Below, piece after piece: positions 40,087-48,592 of a stretch of 64,000 nt of DNA; the stretch's first letter is position 1; each line of letters opens with the position of its first letter. A model generated the notes under the pieces. It had not been told where the DNA came from and ran no database searches. It worked only from the letters and a program-made list of their open reading frames with translations. The position numbers were made by a program, and so were the translations under genes. This stretch comes from Azospirillum sp051124815 (GTDB lineage Bacteria > Pseudomonadota > Alphaproteobacteria > Azospirillales > Azospirillaceae): positions 620,001 to 684,000 of the forward strand of contig NZ_CP118486.1 of the NCBI RefSeq assembly GCF_051124815.1, read 5' to 3'.

Positions 40087-42984
40087 ATGAGCAAAATCGA
40101 CGTGCCGGCGCTGGTCGCCGCACTGAACAGCCGGGTGAACGGCGAGATCCGCTTCGGCGACGGCGACCGCGCGCTCTACGCCACCGATTCCTCCAATTAC
40201 CGTGAAGTTCCCATCGGCCTCGTCGTCCCCTTCGACGTGGAGGCGCTGGCCGAGGCGGTGCGGGTCTGCCAAGAGTTCGGCGTGCCGATCACGCAGCGCG
40301 GCGGCGGGACGGCGCTGGCCGGCCAGACCACCAATTACACGGTCATCATCGACAGTTCCAAATACTGCAACCGCTTCCTCGCCATCGACCTCGACCGCCG
40401 TCTCGCCACCGTCGAGCCGGGCATCACGCTGGACGAGGTGCAGAAGCGCTGCCGGCCGCACGGGCTGCGCTTCGGCCCCGACCCCTCGACGCATGACCAC
40501 AATTCCATCGGCGGCATGATCGGCAACAACTCCGCCGGGCCTCACTCCGTCGTCGCCGGGGTGACCAGCCACAATGTCGAGAGCATGGAGATCGTCACCT
40601 ATGACGGGCTGCGCCTGACCGTCGGCTGGACGACCGAGGCGGAGATGGACCGCATCATCGCCGAGGGCGGCCGCAAGGGCGAAATCCACAAGCAACTGAA
40701 AGACCTGCGCGACCGCTACGCCGGCGAGATCCGCCGCATCTACCCGAAGATCCCGCGCCGCGTCTCCGGCTTCAACCTGGATTCGCTGCTGCCCGACGGG
40801 AACGGCCGCATCAACCTCGCCCGCGCCCTGGTCGGCAGCGAGGGCACCTGCGTCACCGTCCTGCGCGCCACGCTGAACCTGATCCCCGATCCGCCGTCGA
40901 AGGTGGTTCTGGTCGTCGGTTTCGAAAGCGTCTGCCATGCCGCCGACGCCGCCTGCGACGTCCGCAGCTTCGGCCCCGACGCCATCGAGGGGGTGGACGA
41001 GCGCCTGACCGACTTCATGCGCAAGAAGCACCTGCATGTGGACGACCTCAAGCTTCTGCCCGACGGCCCGTCCTGGCTGTTCGTCGAGTTCGGCGGCGAC
41101 AGCCGGGACGAGGCCGTCGCCAAGGCCCGCCGCCTTGAGGATCATCTGCGCGGCCGGCCCCACGTCCACGACATGCGCCTCGTCGCCGATCCTCACGAGC
41201 AGGGCCGGCTGTGGAAGGTGCGCGAATCCGGTCTCGGCGCCACCGCCTGGGTGCCGGGGGAGAAGCACGACACCTGGCCGGGCTGGGAGGATTCCGCGGT
41301 GGCGCCCGAAAATCTCGGCGCCTACATGCGCGACCTGCTGAAGCTCTACGACGATTACGGCTACAAGCCGGCGCTCTACGGCCATTTCGGCGACGGGCTG
41401 ATCCATTGCCGCGTCGGCTTCGGCCTGCACACACAGGAAGAGGTCGACACCTTCCGCCGCTTCCTGACCGACGCGGCCCATCTGGTGGTGCGCCATGGCG
41501 GCACCCTGTCCGGCGAGCATGGCGACGGGCAGGCGCGGGCGGAACTGCTGCCGATCATGTTCGGCGACGACCTCGTGCGGGCCTTCGCCGAGTTCAAGGC
41601 GATCTGGGATCCGGACAACCGCATGAACCCGCACAAGGTCGTGCATCCCTACGCCGCCGACAGCCAGCTGCGCCTCGGCCCGCGCTTCAAGCCGCCGCAT
41701 CTGGAGAGCGTCTTCACCTACCCGGAGGACGGCGGGTCGCTCACCCACGCGCTGCTGCGCTGCGTCGGCGTCGGCAAATGCCGGCGGCACGAGGGCGGCA
41801 CCATGTGCCCCAGCTTCCGCGCCACGCGGGAGGAGCGTCATTCGACCCGTGGCCGCGCCCGCCTGCTGCAGGAGATGCTGCAGGGCGACCCGCTCGGCGA
41901 CGGCTGGCGCGACGAGACGATCCACGACGCGCTGCACCTGTGCCTGGGCTGCAAGGGCTGCAAGGCCGATTGCCCGGTCAATGTCGACATGGCGACCTAC
42001 AAGGCGGAGTTCCTGCACCACCATTACCAGCACCGCCCCCGCCCGCGCGCGGCCTGGAGCATGGGGCTGATCCATCGCTGGGCGCGCCTGCTGGCTCCGG
42101 TGTGGTGGGCGCCCAACTTCGCCACCCAGACGCCGGTGTTCGGCCGCCTTTCCCGCGCGGCGGCGGGCATCGCCCCGCAGCGCCCGGTCCCGGCCTTCGC
42201 CGCCAAGACCTTCCGCCGCTCCTGGACGGCCCCGCCGAACCGCGGCCGGCCGCCGGTGGTGCTGTGGACCGACAGCTTCAACAACCACTTCACGCCGGAG
42301 CCGCTGTTCGCCGCCGCCGAGGTGCTGGACGCCGCCGGCTACGCCGTCACCATCCCGCGCAGGAACCTGTGCTGCGGCCGGCCCTATTACGATTTCGGCC
42401 GGCTGGACGAGGCCAGGAGCACCTTGAAACAGACCATGGCCGGCCTGCGCCGTGAACTGGACGCCGGCGCCTATGTCGTCGGCGTCGAGCCGAGCTGCCT
42501 GTCGGTCTTCCGCGACGAGCTGCCCAACCTGTTCCCCGACGATCCGGAGGCGAAGCGCCTCTCCGGCCGCAGCATGCTGCTGGCCGAATTTCTGGAAAAG
42601 GTGGCCCATTTCGACCCGCCCAAACTGTCCGGCAAGGCGCTGGTGCATGGGCACTGCCATCACAAGGCGGTGTTCGGCATGGGCTGCGACGCGGCGCAGA
42701 TCCGCAAGAGCGGCCTCGACGCCCGCATCCTCGACGACGGCTGCTGCGGCATGGCCGGCGCCTTCGGCTACGAGGAGGACAAGTATCGGGTCTCGCTGGC
42801 GATCTTCGACCAGGGGCTGGGCGCCACGCTGCGGCAGGCATCCCCCGACACCCTGCTGATCGCCGACGGCTTTTCCTGCCGTGAGCAGGTGGAGCAGCTG
42901 ACCGGACGGCGGGCGCGGACACTGGCGGAGGTCTGGCGCGACGCCCTGCGCCACCGCACCTCGCACGACCCCGCCGGCAAATGA
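40087..42984 (+). CDS. FAD-linked oxidase fused to an iron-sulfur domain (GlcD-GlcF/YdiJ type)
   Basis: A 965-residue protein. Residues about 15-470 are a vanillyl-alcohol-oxidase-fold FAD domain (VPITQRGGGTALAGQTTN near 75, DPSTHDHNSIGGMIGNNSAG near 135, SGEHGDGQARAELL near 476). Residues about 545-650 have the [4Fe-4S] motif CLGCKGCKADCPVN, and the C-terminal part has two CCG-type motifs (LCCGRPYYDFG, and DDGCCGMAGAFGYE). It oxidises a 2-hydroxy acid such as D-lactate, glycolate or 2-hydroxyglutarate and passes electrons to the quinone pool. It overlaps no gene at the start and precedes the small transducer-like gene with a 20-bp gap. Confidence 0.9.
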   Translation: MSKIDVPALVAALNSRVNGEIRFGDGDRALYATDSSNYREVPIGLVVPFDVEALAEAVRVCQEFGVPITQRGGGTALAGQTTNYTVIIDSSKYCNRFLAIDLDRRLATVEPGITLDEVQKRCRPHGLRFGPDPSTHDHNSIGGMIGNNSAGPHSVVAGVTSHNVESMEIVTYDGLRLTVGWTTEAEMDRIIAEGGRKGEIHKQLKDLRDRYAGEIRRIYPKIPRRVSGFNLDSLLPDGNGRINLARALVGSEGTCVTVLRATLNLIPDPPSKVVLVVGFESVCHAADAACDVRSFGPDAIEGVDERLTDFMRKKHLHVDDLKLLPDGPSWLFVEFGGDSRDEAVAKARRLEDHLRGRPHVHDMRLVADPHEQGRLWKVRESGLGATAWVPGEKHDTWPGWEDSAVAPENLGAYMRDLLKLYDDYGYKPALYGHFGDGLIHCRVGFGLHTQEEVDTFRRFLTDAAHLVVRHGGTLSGEHGDGQARAELLPIMFGDDLVRAFAEFKAIWDPDNRMNPHKVVHPYAADSQLRLGPRFKPPHLESVFTYPEDGGSLTHALLRCVGVGKCRRHEGGTMCPSFRATREERHSTRGRARLLQEMLQGDPLGDGWRDETIHDALHLCLGCKGCKADCPVNVDMATYKAEFLHHHYQHRPRPRAAWSMGLIHRWARLLAPVWWAPNFATQTPVFGRLSRAAAGIAPQRPVPAFAAKTFRRSWTAPPNRGRPPVVLWTDSFNNHFTPEPLFAAAEVLDAAGYAVTIPRRNLCCGRPYYDFGRLDEARSTLKQTMAGLRRELDAGAYVVGVEPSCLSVFRDELPNLFPDDPEAKRLSGRSMLLAEFLEKVAHFDPPKLSGKALVHGHCHHKAVFGMGCDAAQIRKSGLDARILDDGCCGMAGAFGYEEDKYRVSLAIFDQGLGATLRQASPDTLLIADGFSCREQVEQLTGRRARTLAEVWRDALRHRTSHDPAGK

Positions 42985-43004
42985 CCCGAACTCAGGAGAC
43001 AGCT

Positions 43005-43382
43005 ATGGCCAAGGCACCGATCGGACACACCCGCTGGGCCATCGCCGACAACTACATTCCGGCCTGGAGCCACGGCCCCGAACCCGAACTGGCGAGCCAC
43101 GAGGGGCTGTCGATTCTCAACACCGGCGACCGCGAGGTGGAGCTGCGGATCACCCTCTATTTCACCGACCGCGAGCCGGCCGGGCCGTACCGGGTGAAGG
43201 TCGGCGCCCGCCGCACCAATCACGTCCGCATAAACCTGCTCGACGACCCCGAGCCGGTCCCGCTCGGCCAGCCCTTTTCCACGCTTGTCGAGGCCGACGG
43301 GCCGGTGGTGGTGCAGTTGACCCGTCTCGACAGCCGGCAGGCGGAAAACGCCCTGCTCAGCGTCATCGCCTTCGCCGGCTGA
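43005..43382 (+). CDS. sensory rhodopsin transducer (ASRT) family protein, orphan
   Basis: A 125-residue protein resembling the soluble transducer of Anabaena sensory rhodopsin along its whole length: RWAIADNYIPAWSHGPEPEL, SHEGLSILNTGDREVELRIT, GPYRVKVGARRTNHVRINLL and TRLDSRQAENALLSVIAFAG. The known protein is a tetrameric beta sandwich. No rhodopsin gene is in the window. It is 20 bp behind the FAD dehydrogenase, suggesting co-expression, so a carbohydrate or metabolite-binding role is as likely as a light-signal role. CAGGAGACAGCT before the ATG at 43005 supports this start over an upstream ATG at 42981. Confidence 0.82.
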   Translation: MAKAPIGHTRWAIADNYIPAWSHGPEPELASHEGLSILNTGDREVELRITLYFTDREPAGPYRVKVGARRTNHVRINLLDDPEPVPLGQPFSTLVEADGPVVVQLTRLDSRQAENALLSVIAFAG

Positions 43383-43387
43383 AAATC

Positions 43388-43519
43388 TCCCTCTCCCTCT
43401 CTCCCCCTCTCCCCCCTGGGGAGAGGGTCGGGGTGAGGGGGATGCACAGCGTGGCTGTCCCGAGAATCCTTGCCCTGCGACCCCCTCACCCTAACCCTCT
43501 CCCCGGGGGGGAGAGGGGA
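43388..43519. repeat. dispersed palindromic repeat, family B copy 3 (full)
   Basis: The arms CCCCTCTCCCC/GGGGAGAGGGTCGGGG and their complement flank a GATGCACAGCGTGG centre. It fills the gap between the ASRT-family gene and the convergent GH15 gene and can serve as a bidirectional terminator. Confidence 0.8.
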
Positions 43520-43558
43520 CTTCTCCTACGCCTCCAAAAACTCACAACCTCCGGCCGA

Positions 43559-45370
43559 TCACGCACCGCCACCGCTTTCGCCGTTGGAGCGCTGCTTGGC
43601 CGCCTGGGCGTTGCGGCTCAGGTTGAAGGCGGAGTTGACCAGCGCAATGTGGGAGAAGGCCTGCGGGAAATTCCCGACCAGCCGCCCGGCCTTCGCGTCA
43701 TACTCTTCCGACAGCAGGCCCAGATCGTTGCGCAGGGCCAGCAGCCGCTCGAACAGCGCCTCCGCCTCGTCATGACGGCCTTGCAGGACGAAGGCATCCA
43801 CCAGCCAGAAGCTGCAGGCCAGGAAACTGCCCTCGCCGGGCGGCAGCCCGTCTTCGACCCGCCCGGTGTCGTAGCGCTGGACGAAGCCGTCCTTCAGCAG
43901 CTGGCGCTCGACCGCCGCCACCGTGCCGGCGATGCGCGGATCATGCGCCGGCAGGAAACCCACCACCGGCAGAAGCAGCAGCGACGCATCGACCAGCTTG
44001 CTGCCATAGGACTGGACGAAACTCCCCAATTCCCGGTCATAGCCGTTGGCGCACACATCCTGATGGATGCGCCGGCGCAGATCCTTCCAGCGCTCGACCG
44101 GCCCTTCCATGCCGAAATGCTCGGCGCTCTTGATGGCGCGGTCGGCCGCCACCCAGGCCATCACCTTGGAGAAGGTGAAGGGCTGCCGCCCGCCGCGGGT
44201 TTCCCAGATGCCCTCGTCCGGCTGGTCCCACACCGTCTCCAGATGGGCCAGCAGCGACCGCTGAAGCTGCCAGCCCGCCTCGTTGGCGCCCAGCCCGCCG
44301 CGCCGCGCCTGATGCAGGGCATCCATCAGCTCGCCATAGACGTCGAGCTGGAGCTGCGAGGATGCGGCATTGCCGATGCGCACCGGCCGGGCGCCCTCAT
44401 AGCCAGGCAGCCAGTCGGCTTCCCACTCCAGCAGCCGGCGCTCGCCCGCAATGCCATACATGATCTGCAACTGTTCCGGCCGGCCGGCGGTGGCGCGCAG
44501 CAGCCAGCCGCGCCAAGCGTTGGCCTCCTCGTAAAAGCCGGCGTTCATCAGCGCCTGCAGCGTGAAGGTCGAATCCCTCAGCCAGCAGAAGCGATAATCC
44601 CAATTGCGGATGCCGCCCAACTGTTCGGGCAGCGAGGCGGTCGCCGCGGCGACGATGCCGCCGGTCGGCAGGTAGGTCAGCGCCTTCAAGGTCACCAGCG
44701 AGCGCCGCACCGCATCCGCCCAGGGGCCGTCGTAGTTGCAGTGGCCGATCCAGTCCTGCCAGAACCGCTCGGTGTCGCGAAGCGCCTGTTCCGCATCCAC
44801 CGGGTCGGGGATCGGATCGCAGGAGGGGGCGTAGGTCAGCACGAAGGGTACACGGTCGCCCTCCTCGACGGTGAAATCGCCGACGGTGGTCAGATTCCGA
44901 CCGCACAGCTCGACCGGCGTGCGCAGATGCAGCATGTCCGGCCCGGCGATGGCACGCAGCGTGCCGTCCTCCAGATGCGTCACCCACGGCACGGCGCAAC
45001 CATAGCCGAAGCGGATGACCAGTTCTGTCCGCATCACGACGCGGCCCCGGCGCCCGACGACGATCCGCACCACGTCCGATGCCTGATCCCGTGGCGGCAT
45101 GAAGTCGATGACGGTCACCGCCCCGTCGGCGGTCTCGAAATCGGTCTCCAAAATCAGCGTGTCGCCGCGATAGCGCCGCGTGATCCGGACATCGGCGTCG
45201 GCCGGCGCGATCAGCCAGCGGCCATGTTCCGGCGTGCCCAGCAAGGCGGCGAAGCACGCATCGGAATCGAACCGCGGCCAGCACAGCCAGTCGATGGACC
45301 CTTCACGCGACACCAGCGCCGCCGTTTCGCAGTCGCCGAGCAGGGCGTAATCCTCGATCCGCGAAGCCAT
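43559..45370 (-). CDS. glycoside hydrolase family 15 protein (glucoamylase/trehalase-like)
   Basis: A 603-residue cytoplasmic protein with an N-terminal beta domain (about 1-220: ALLGDCETAALVSREGSIDW) and an alpha/alpha-barrel catalytic domain. The catalytic-domain start reads GGIRNWDYRFCWLRDSTFTL, and later segments include PGYEGARPVRIGNAASSQLQ, and GPVERWKDLRRRIHQDVCAN. GH15 enzymes of this type in bacteria act on trehalose or glucans. No signal peptide. It is a single gene convergent with the ASRT-family gene, upstream repeat A4. Substrate specificity cannot be told. Confidence 0.88.
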   Translation of the reverse strand: MASRIEDYALLGDCETAALVSREGSIDWLCWPRFDSDACFAALLGTPEHGRWLIAPADADVRITRRYRGDTLILETDFETADGAVTVIDFMPPRDQASDVVRIVVGRRGRVVMRTELVIRFGYGCAVPWVTHLEDGTLRAIAGPDMLHLRTPVELCGRNLTTVGDFTVEEGDRVPFVLTYAPSCDPIPDPVDAEQALRDTERFWQDWIGHCNYDGPWADAVRRSLVTLKALTYLPTGGIVAAATASLPEQLGGIRNWDYRFCWLRDSTFTLQALMNAGFYEEANAWRGWLLRATAGRPEQLQIMYGIAGERRLLEWEADWLPGYEGARPVRIGNAASSQLQLDVYGELMDALHQARRGGLGANEAGWQLQRSLLAHLETVWDQPDEGIWETRGGRQPFTFSKVMAWVAADRAIKSAEHFGMEGPVERWKDLRRRIHQDVCANGYDRELGSFVQSYGSKLVDASLLLLPVVGFLPAHDPRIAGTVAAVERQLLKDGFVQRYDTGRVEDGLPPGEGSFLACSFWLVDAFVLQGRHDEAEALFERLLALRNDLGLLSEEYDAKAGRLVGNFPQAFSHIALVNSAFNLSRNAQAAKQRSNGESGGGA

Positions 45371-45497
45371 TCCCTCTCCCTTCCGTCAGCGCCCCCGTCA
45401 TGTCCAACCGACCGCAGCGCTTCCGGTTCCCGCAACAATGGTGGTCAGGGCCGCAGGGTAATCGCCTATGGCAATTGTGATCCTACACAAGGAAGCA

Positions 45498-45583
45498 CGT
45501 CATTCCCGCGAAGGCGGGAATCCAGCCGTTTCAGTCGCTTTGCACGACGGTTTCCTGGATCCCCGCCTTCGCGGGGATGACGG
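45498..45583. repeat. dispersed palindromic repeat, family A copy 4
   Basis: CGTCATTCCCGCGAAGGCGG and its complement GCCTTCGCGGGGATGACGG flank a 23-base centre. It lies in the gap 45371-45628 between the start of the GH15 gene and the end of the TetR gene. Confidence 0.85.
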
Positions 45584-45628
45584 AAGTCCTTTTGTGGGAT
45601 TCTGGATTCCATATGCGATTGCCTTGCG

Positions 45629-46321
45629 TCAGGGCCGCAGGGACTGCAGCACCAGCTCCACCATATGGGCCAGCCGTTCCTCCTTCGCAGGGTCGGCCAG
45701 CAGGTCGCGGCCGAAGATCACCGACAGGGTGTGGACGTTGGAGAGGTAGAAGTAGGACAGCCCGGCGATGGAGATGTAGAGCTGCACCGGATCGACCCCG
45801 GCGCGGAACACCCCCTGTTTCACCCCGCGCGCCAGCACGTCGGCGATCATCTGCACGAAGGGGGAGTGCATCGACTGCACCTGCCCGGAATTCTTCAGCA
45901 GTTCGGCCCGGTGCAGATTCTCGATGTTCAGCAGGGCCATGAATTCGGGATGGTCGATAAAATACTGCCAGGTGAAGCCGATCAGCCGGGCGATGGCGTC
46001 GGGCGGCGCCAGCTTGTCGAGGTTCAGCGTGCGCTCGGTCTCGCGGATGTGGGCATAGGCGTCCTCCAGGACCGCCAGATACAGCTCCTCCTTGTTGCCG
46101 ACATGGTAATAGAGCATGCGCTTGTTGGTGCCGGCCTGCTCGGCGATGCGGTCGACGCGGGCGCCGCCCAGCCCATAGCGCGCGAACTCTTCCGTCGCCG
46201 CGGCCATGATGCGCGCCCGCGTGCCCTCCGGATCGCGGGTCGCCTTGGCCGGCGCGGTTGGGGCAGGGGCGGGGTTGGGAGAAGGCGGCACCGGTTCGGG
46301 TGCGTCGGTCAGGCTGTCCAT
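45629..46321 (-). CDS. TetR-family transcriptional regulator
   Basis: A 230-residue regulator with a disordered Pro-rich N-terminus (about 1-32), a TetR helix-turn-helix at about 34-80 (ARIMAAATEEFARYGLGGAR, AEQAGTNKRMLYYHVGNKEE), and a ligand-binding helical domain of the RutR-like type (HRAELLKNSGQVQSMHSPFV). It is the last gene of a minus-strand set that begins at 54213, and the palindrome TTTTAACC-N4-GGTTAAAA upstream of that set is its most plausible target. Ligand probably the substrate of the catabolic operon. Confidence 0.85.
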   Translation of the reverse strand: MDSLTDAPEPVPPSPNPAPAPTAPAKATRDPEGTRARIMAAATEEFARYGLGGARVDRIAEQAGTNKRMLYYHVGNKEELYLAVLEDAYAHIRETERTLNLDKLAPPDAIARLIGFTWQYFIDHPEFMALLNIENLHRAELLKNSGQVQSMHSPFVQMIADVLARGVKQGVFRAGVDPVQLYISIAGLSYFYLSNVHTLSVIFGRDLLADPAKEERLAHMVELVLQSLRP

Positions 46322-46409
46322 GCGGGAAGCCGGCTCCTGCGGTCCGGGGTAGGGGGGTGGCTGCCCCCCATGGTAGAGCGTCGGCCGGAAATTTCAAACC
46401 AGGGCGATG

Positions 46410-47276
46410 TCAAACCACGCTGCGGTGCCTTTCGATGCAGGTGTCCAGCACCTCGCCCATCGGCTTTTCCCACCAGTTGCCTTGCGAGAAGATCTCCACC
46501 TCCGAATAGCTGGCGAAACCGCACTCCTCGACCCACCCGCGGATGCGTGGGATGTCGATGATGCCGTCGCCCATCATGCCGCGGTCGAGCAGCAGGTCGC
46601 TGGTCGGCACCAGCCAGTCGCAGACATGGAAGGCCAGCAGCCGCTCTCTGCCGGCACGGCGGATCTGCGCCTCCAGGTCCGGGTCCCACCAGACATGGTA
46701 GACGTCGACCGCCACCCCCAGCGCCCCCGAACCAACCGGGTCCAGCCGGTCGCAAATGTCCAGCGCATGCGCCATCGTGTTCACGCAGGCGCGGTCGGCC
46801 GCATACATCGGGTGCAGCGGCTCGATCGCCAGCGGCATGCCCGCCTTGCGGGCATAGTCCAGCAGTTCGGCGATGCCGTCCTCCACCTGCGACCGCGCCA
46901 GCGCGATGTCCCTGCTGACCGCCGATCCGGGGCGGGAGAATTGCGGCAACCCGCCGACCACCAGCACGAGGCAGGCCGCCCCCAGCGCCGCCGCCTCGTC
47001 CACCGCGCGGCGGTTGTCGTCGCGCACCTCCGCCGCCTTGGACGGGTCGGCCGGGAACATGCCGCCGCGGCAATAGCCGGACAGCGCCAGTTCCCCCGCC
47101 CGCACCGCCCGCAGCGTGGCGTCGAGCCCGACCGCCGCCACCTGATCGCGCCAGGGCGAAACGGCGCGGATGCCGCGCCGGGTGCAGGCGTCGAGGATCT
47201 CCACCAAGTTGCCCTGCTTGCGCACCGTGGCGGTGTTGATCGACAGCCAGCGGTGATCGCCTGTGAAGTCGCGCAT
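46410..47276 (-). CDS. sugar phosphate isomerase/epimerase (TIM barrel, AP endonuclease family 2)
   Basis: A 288-residue xylose-isomerase-like TIM barrel. The metal-binding residues are seen as PLAIEPLHPMYAADR near 150, GVAVDVYHVWWDPDLE near 188 with Asp and His ligands, LLAFHVCDWLVPTSDLLLDR near 213-232, and a C-terminal YSEVEIFSQGNWW Glu. Its start ATG overlaps the upstream stop (TGATG). Such enzymes interconvert keto-sugars or inositol derivatives. It works with the DUF993, oxidoreductase and dehydratase genes in one pathway, whose substrate is not known. Confidence 0.86.
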   Translation of the reverse strand: MRDFTGDHRWLSINTATVRKQGNLVEILDACTRRGIRAVSPWRDQVAAVGLDATLRAVRAGELALSGYCRGGMFPADPSKAAEVRDDNRRAVDEAAALGAACLVLVVGGLPQFSRPGSAVSRDIALARSQVEDGIAELLDYARKAGMPLAIEPLHPMYAADRACVNTMAHALDICDRLDPVGSGALGVAVDVYHVWWDPDLEAQIRRAGRERLLAFHVCDWLVPTSDLLLDRGMMGDGIIDIPRIRGWVEECGFASYSEVEIFSQGNWWEKPMGEVLDTCIERHRSVV

Positions 47277-48436
47277 CACGAAATCCCCCTTACTGCCAGA
47301 ACCGCCGCCATCCGCTGCGCCGCCCGTTCCGGATCGGACAGCAGCCCGGCCTTGTCGGCCAGCCGGAACAGCTCGGCCAGATGCAGGGTGGACCGTGTGC
47401 TTTCCTGCCCGCCGACCATGGTGAAATGGTCCTGATGGCCGTTCAGATAGGCCATGAACACCACGCCGGTCTTATAGAAGCGGGTCGGCGCCTTGAAGAT
47501 GTGGCGCGACAGCGGCACGGTGGGGGCGAGGATGTCGTGGAACGCCGCCTCGTCGCCGTCGGCCAGATGGGCCAGCGCGGATGCTGCGGCGGGCGCGATG
47601 GCGTCGAAGATCCCCAGCAGCGCGTCGGAGTGATGCTGCCCATCGCCGGCGATCAGCTCCGCATAATTGAAATCGTCCCCCGTATACATGCGCACGCCCT
47701 CCGGCAGGCGCCGCCGCATGACGATCTCCTTGTCCTTGTCGAGCAGCGAGATCTTGATGCCGTCCACCTTGGGTGCGAAATCGCCGATGATCGACAGCGC
47801 GGTGTCCATCGCCGCGTCGATATCGCTCGTCCCCCAATATCCCGCCAGCGCCGGGTCGAACATGTCGCCCAACCAATGCAGGATCACCGGCTGTTTCACC
47901 TGCGACAGGATGCGGCCATAGACGCGGACGTAATCCTCCGGCCCCTTCGCCACGCGGGCCAGCGCGCGCGACGCCATCAGGATGATGCGGCCGTCCAACG
48001 CCTCGATGGCCTCGATCTGCTCCTCATAGGCGCGGATGACGTCGTCGACGCCGCGGGCGTTCTCCGGCGGCAGATGATCGGTGCCGGCGCCGCAGGCGAT
48101 GACCCCGCCGCGCGCCTTGGCCGCCGATTGCGACCGCCGGATCAGCTCCAGCGAGGTCGGCCAGTCCAGCCCCATGCCGCGCTGCGCCGTGTCCATCGCC
48201 TCGGCGACGCCGAGGCCGAGGTCCCACAGATGCTCGCGGAAGGCGATGGTGCGGTCCCAGTCGATGGCCGGCGCCAGCCACGGATCGCAGTCGGCCAGCG
48301 GGTCGGCGACCATATGGGCGGCGGCGAAGGCGACGCGGGTCAGCGGCCGGTCGGTGCGCGCGGGAAAGCCGCGCGGCGGGGCGAGCGTATAGCTCTCGAT
48401 GCTGCGGTCGGCGCGGGGAAGGCGGATGGTCGGCAT
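47276..48436 (-). CDS. DUF993 family protein (dihydrodipicolinate synthase-like TIM barrel)
   Basis: A 386-residue protein of the DUF993 family, thought to be an aldolase-like barrel. Visible features: FAAAHMVADPLADCDPWLAP near 37, EAMDTAQRGMGLDWPTSLEL near 78, ACGAGTDHLPPE near 114, VILHWLGDMFDPALAGYW near 183, and a Schiff-base-type lysine region VDGIKISLLDKDKEIVMRRR near 223. Class I aldolases use such a lysine. The start is the ATG at 48436; an upstream ATG adds 14 residues inside a repeat. It follows the Gfo/Idh/MocA gene and is coupled to the isomerase by TGATG. Confidence 0.83.
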   Translation of the reverse strand: MPTIRLPRADRSIESYTLAPPRGFPARTDRPLTRVAFAAAHMVADPLADCDPWLAPAIDWDRTIAFREHLWDLGLGVAEAMDTAQRGMGLDWPTSLELIRRSQSAAKARGGVIACGAGTDHLPPENARGVDDVIRAYEEQIEAIEALDGRIILMASRALARVAKGPEDYVRVYGRILSQVKQPVILHWLGDMFDPALAGYWGTSDIDAAMDTALSIIGDFAPKVDGIKISLLDKDKEIVMRRRLPEGVRMYTGDDFNYAELIAGDGQHHSDALLGIFDAIAPAAASALAHLADGDEAAFHDILAPTVPLSRHIFKAPTRFYKTGVVFMAYLNGHQDHFTMVGGQESTRSTLHLAELFRLADKAGLLSDPERAAQRMAAVLAVRGIS

Positions 48437-48470
48437 GGCTCGGAATTCCTGACTGTGAGTACCGCCACTT

Positions 48471-48576
48471 GCCCCCACCCCAACCCTCCCCCGCTGGGCG
48501 GGGGAGGGGGTAGGTGCTTGTTCGGGGGGCAGCGGCAGTCCCTCCCCCGCCCAGCGGGGGAGGTTAGGTGGGGGTC
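48471..48576. repeat. GC-rich inverted repeat within the catabolic operon (third type)
   Basis: CCCCCACCCCAACCCTCCCC with CGCTGGGCGGGGGAGGG, and an inverted copy CCCTCCCCCGCCCAGCGGGG plus AGGTTAGGTGGGGGT, face each other around a 33-base centre. It resembles family B in design but not in sequence. It separates the oxidoreductase from the DUF993 gene. Confidence 0.7.
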
Positions 48577-48592
48577 TAACGCAGCCGAAGCC

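Noticed and set aside
39997..42966. A 989-residue minus-strand frame opposite the FAD/Fe-S dehydrogenase
   Set aside because: Shadow frame; the plus strand carries the FAD and iron-sulfur motifs.
43433..45580. A 715-residue open frame on the plus strand opposite the GH15 gene
   Set aside because: Its translation is rich in Arg, His, Gln and Pro without domains, as is typical of the antisense frame of a GC-rich gene; the GH15 protein on the other strand has clear family motifs.
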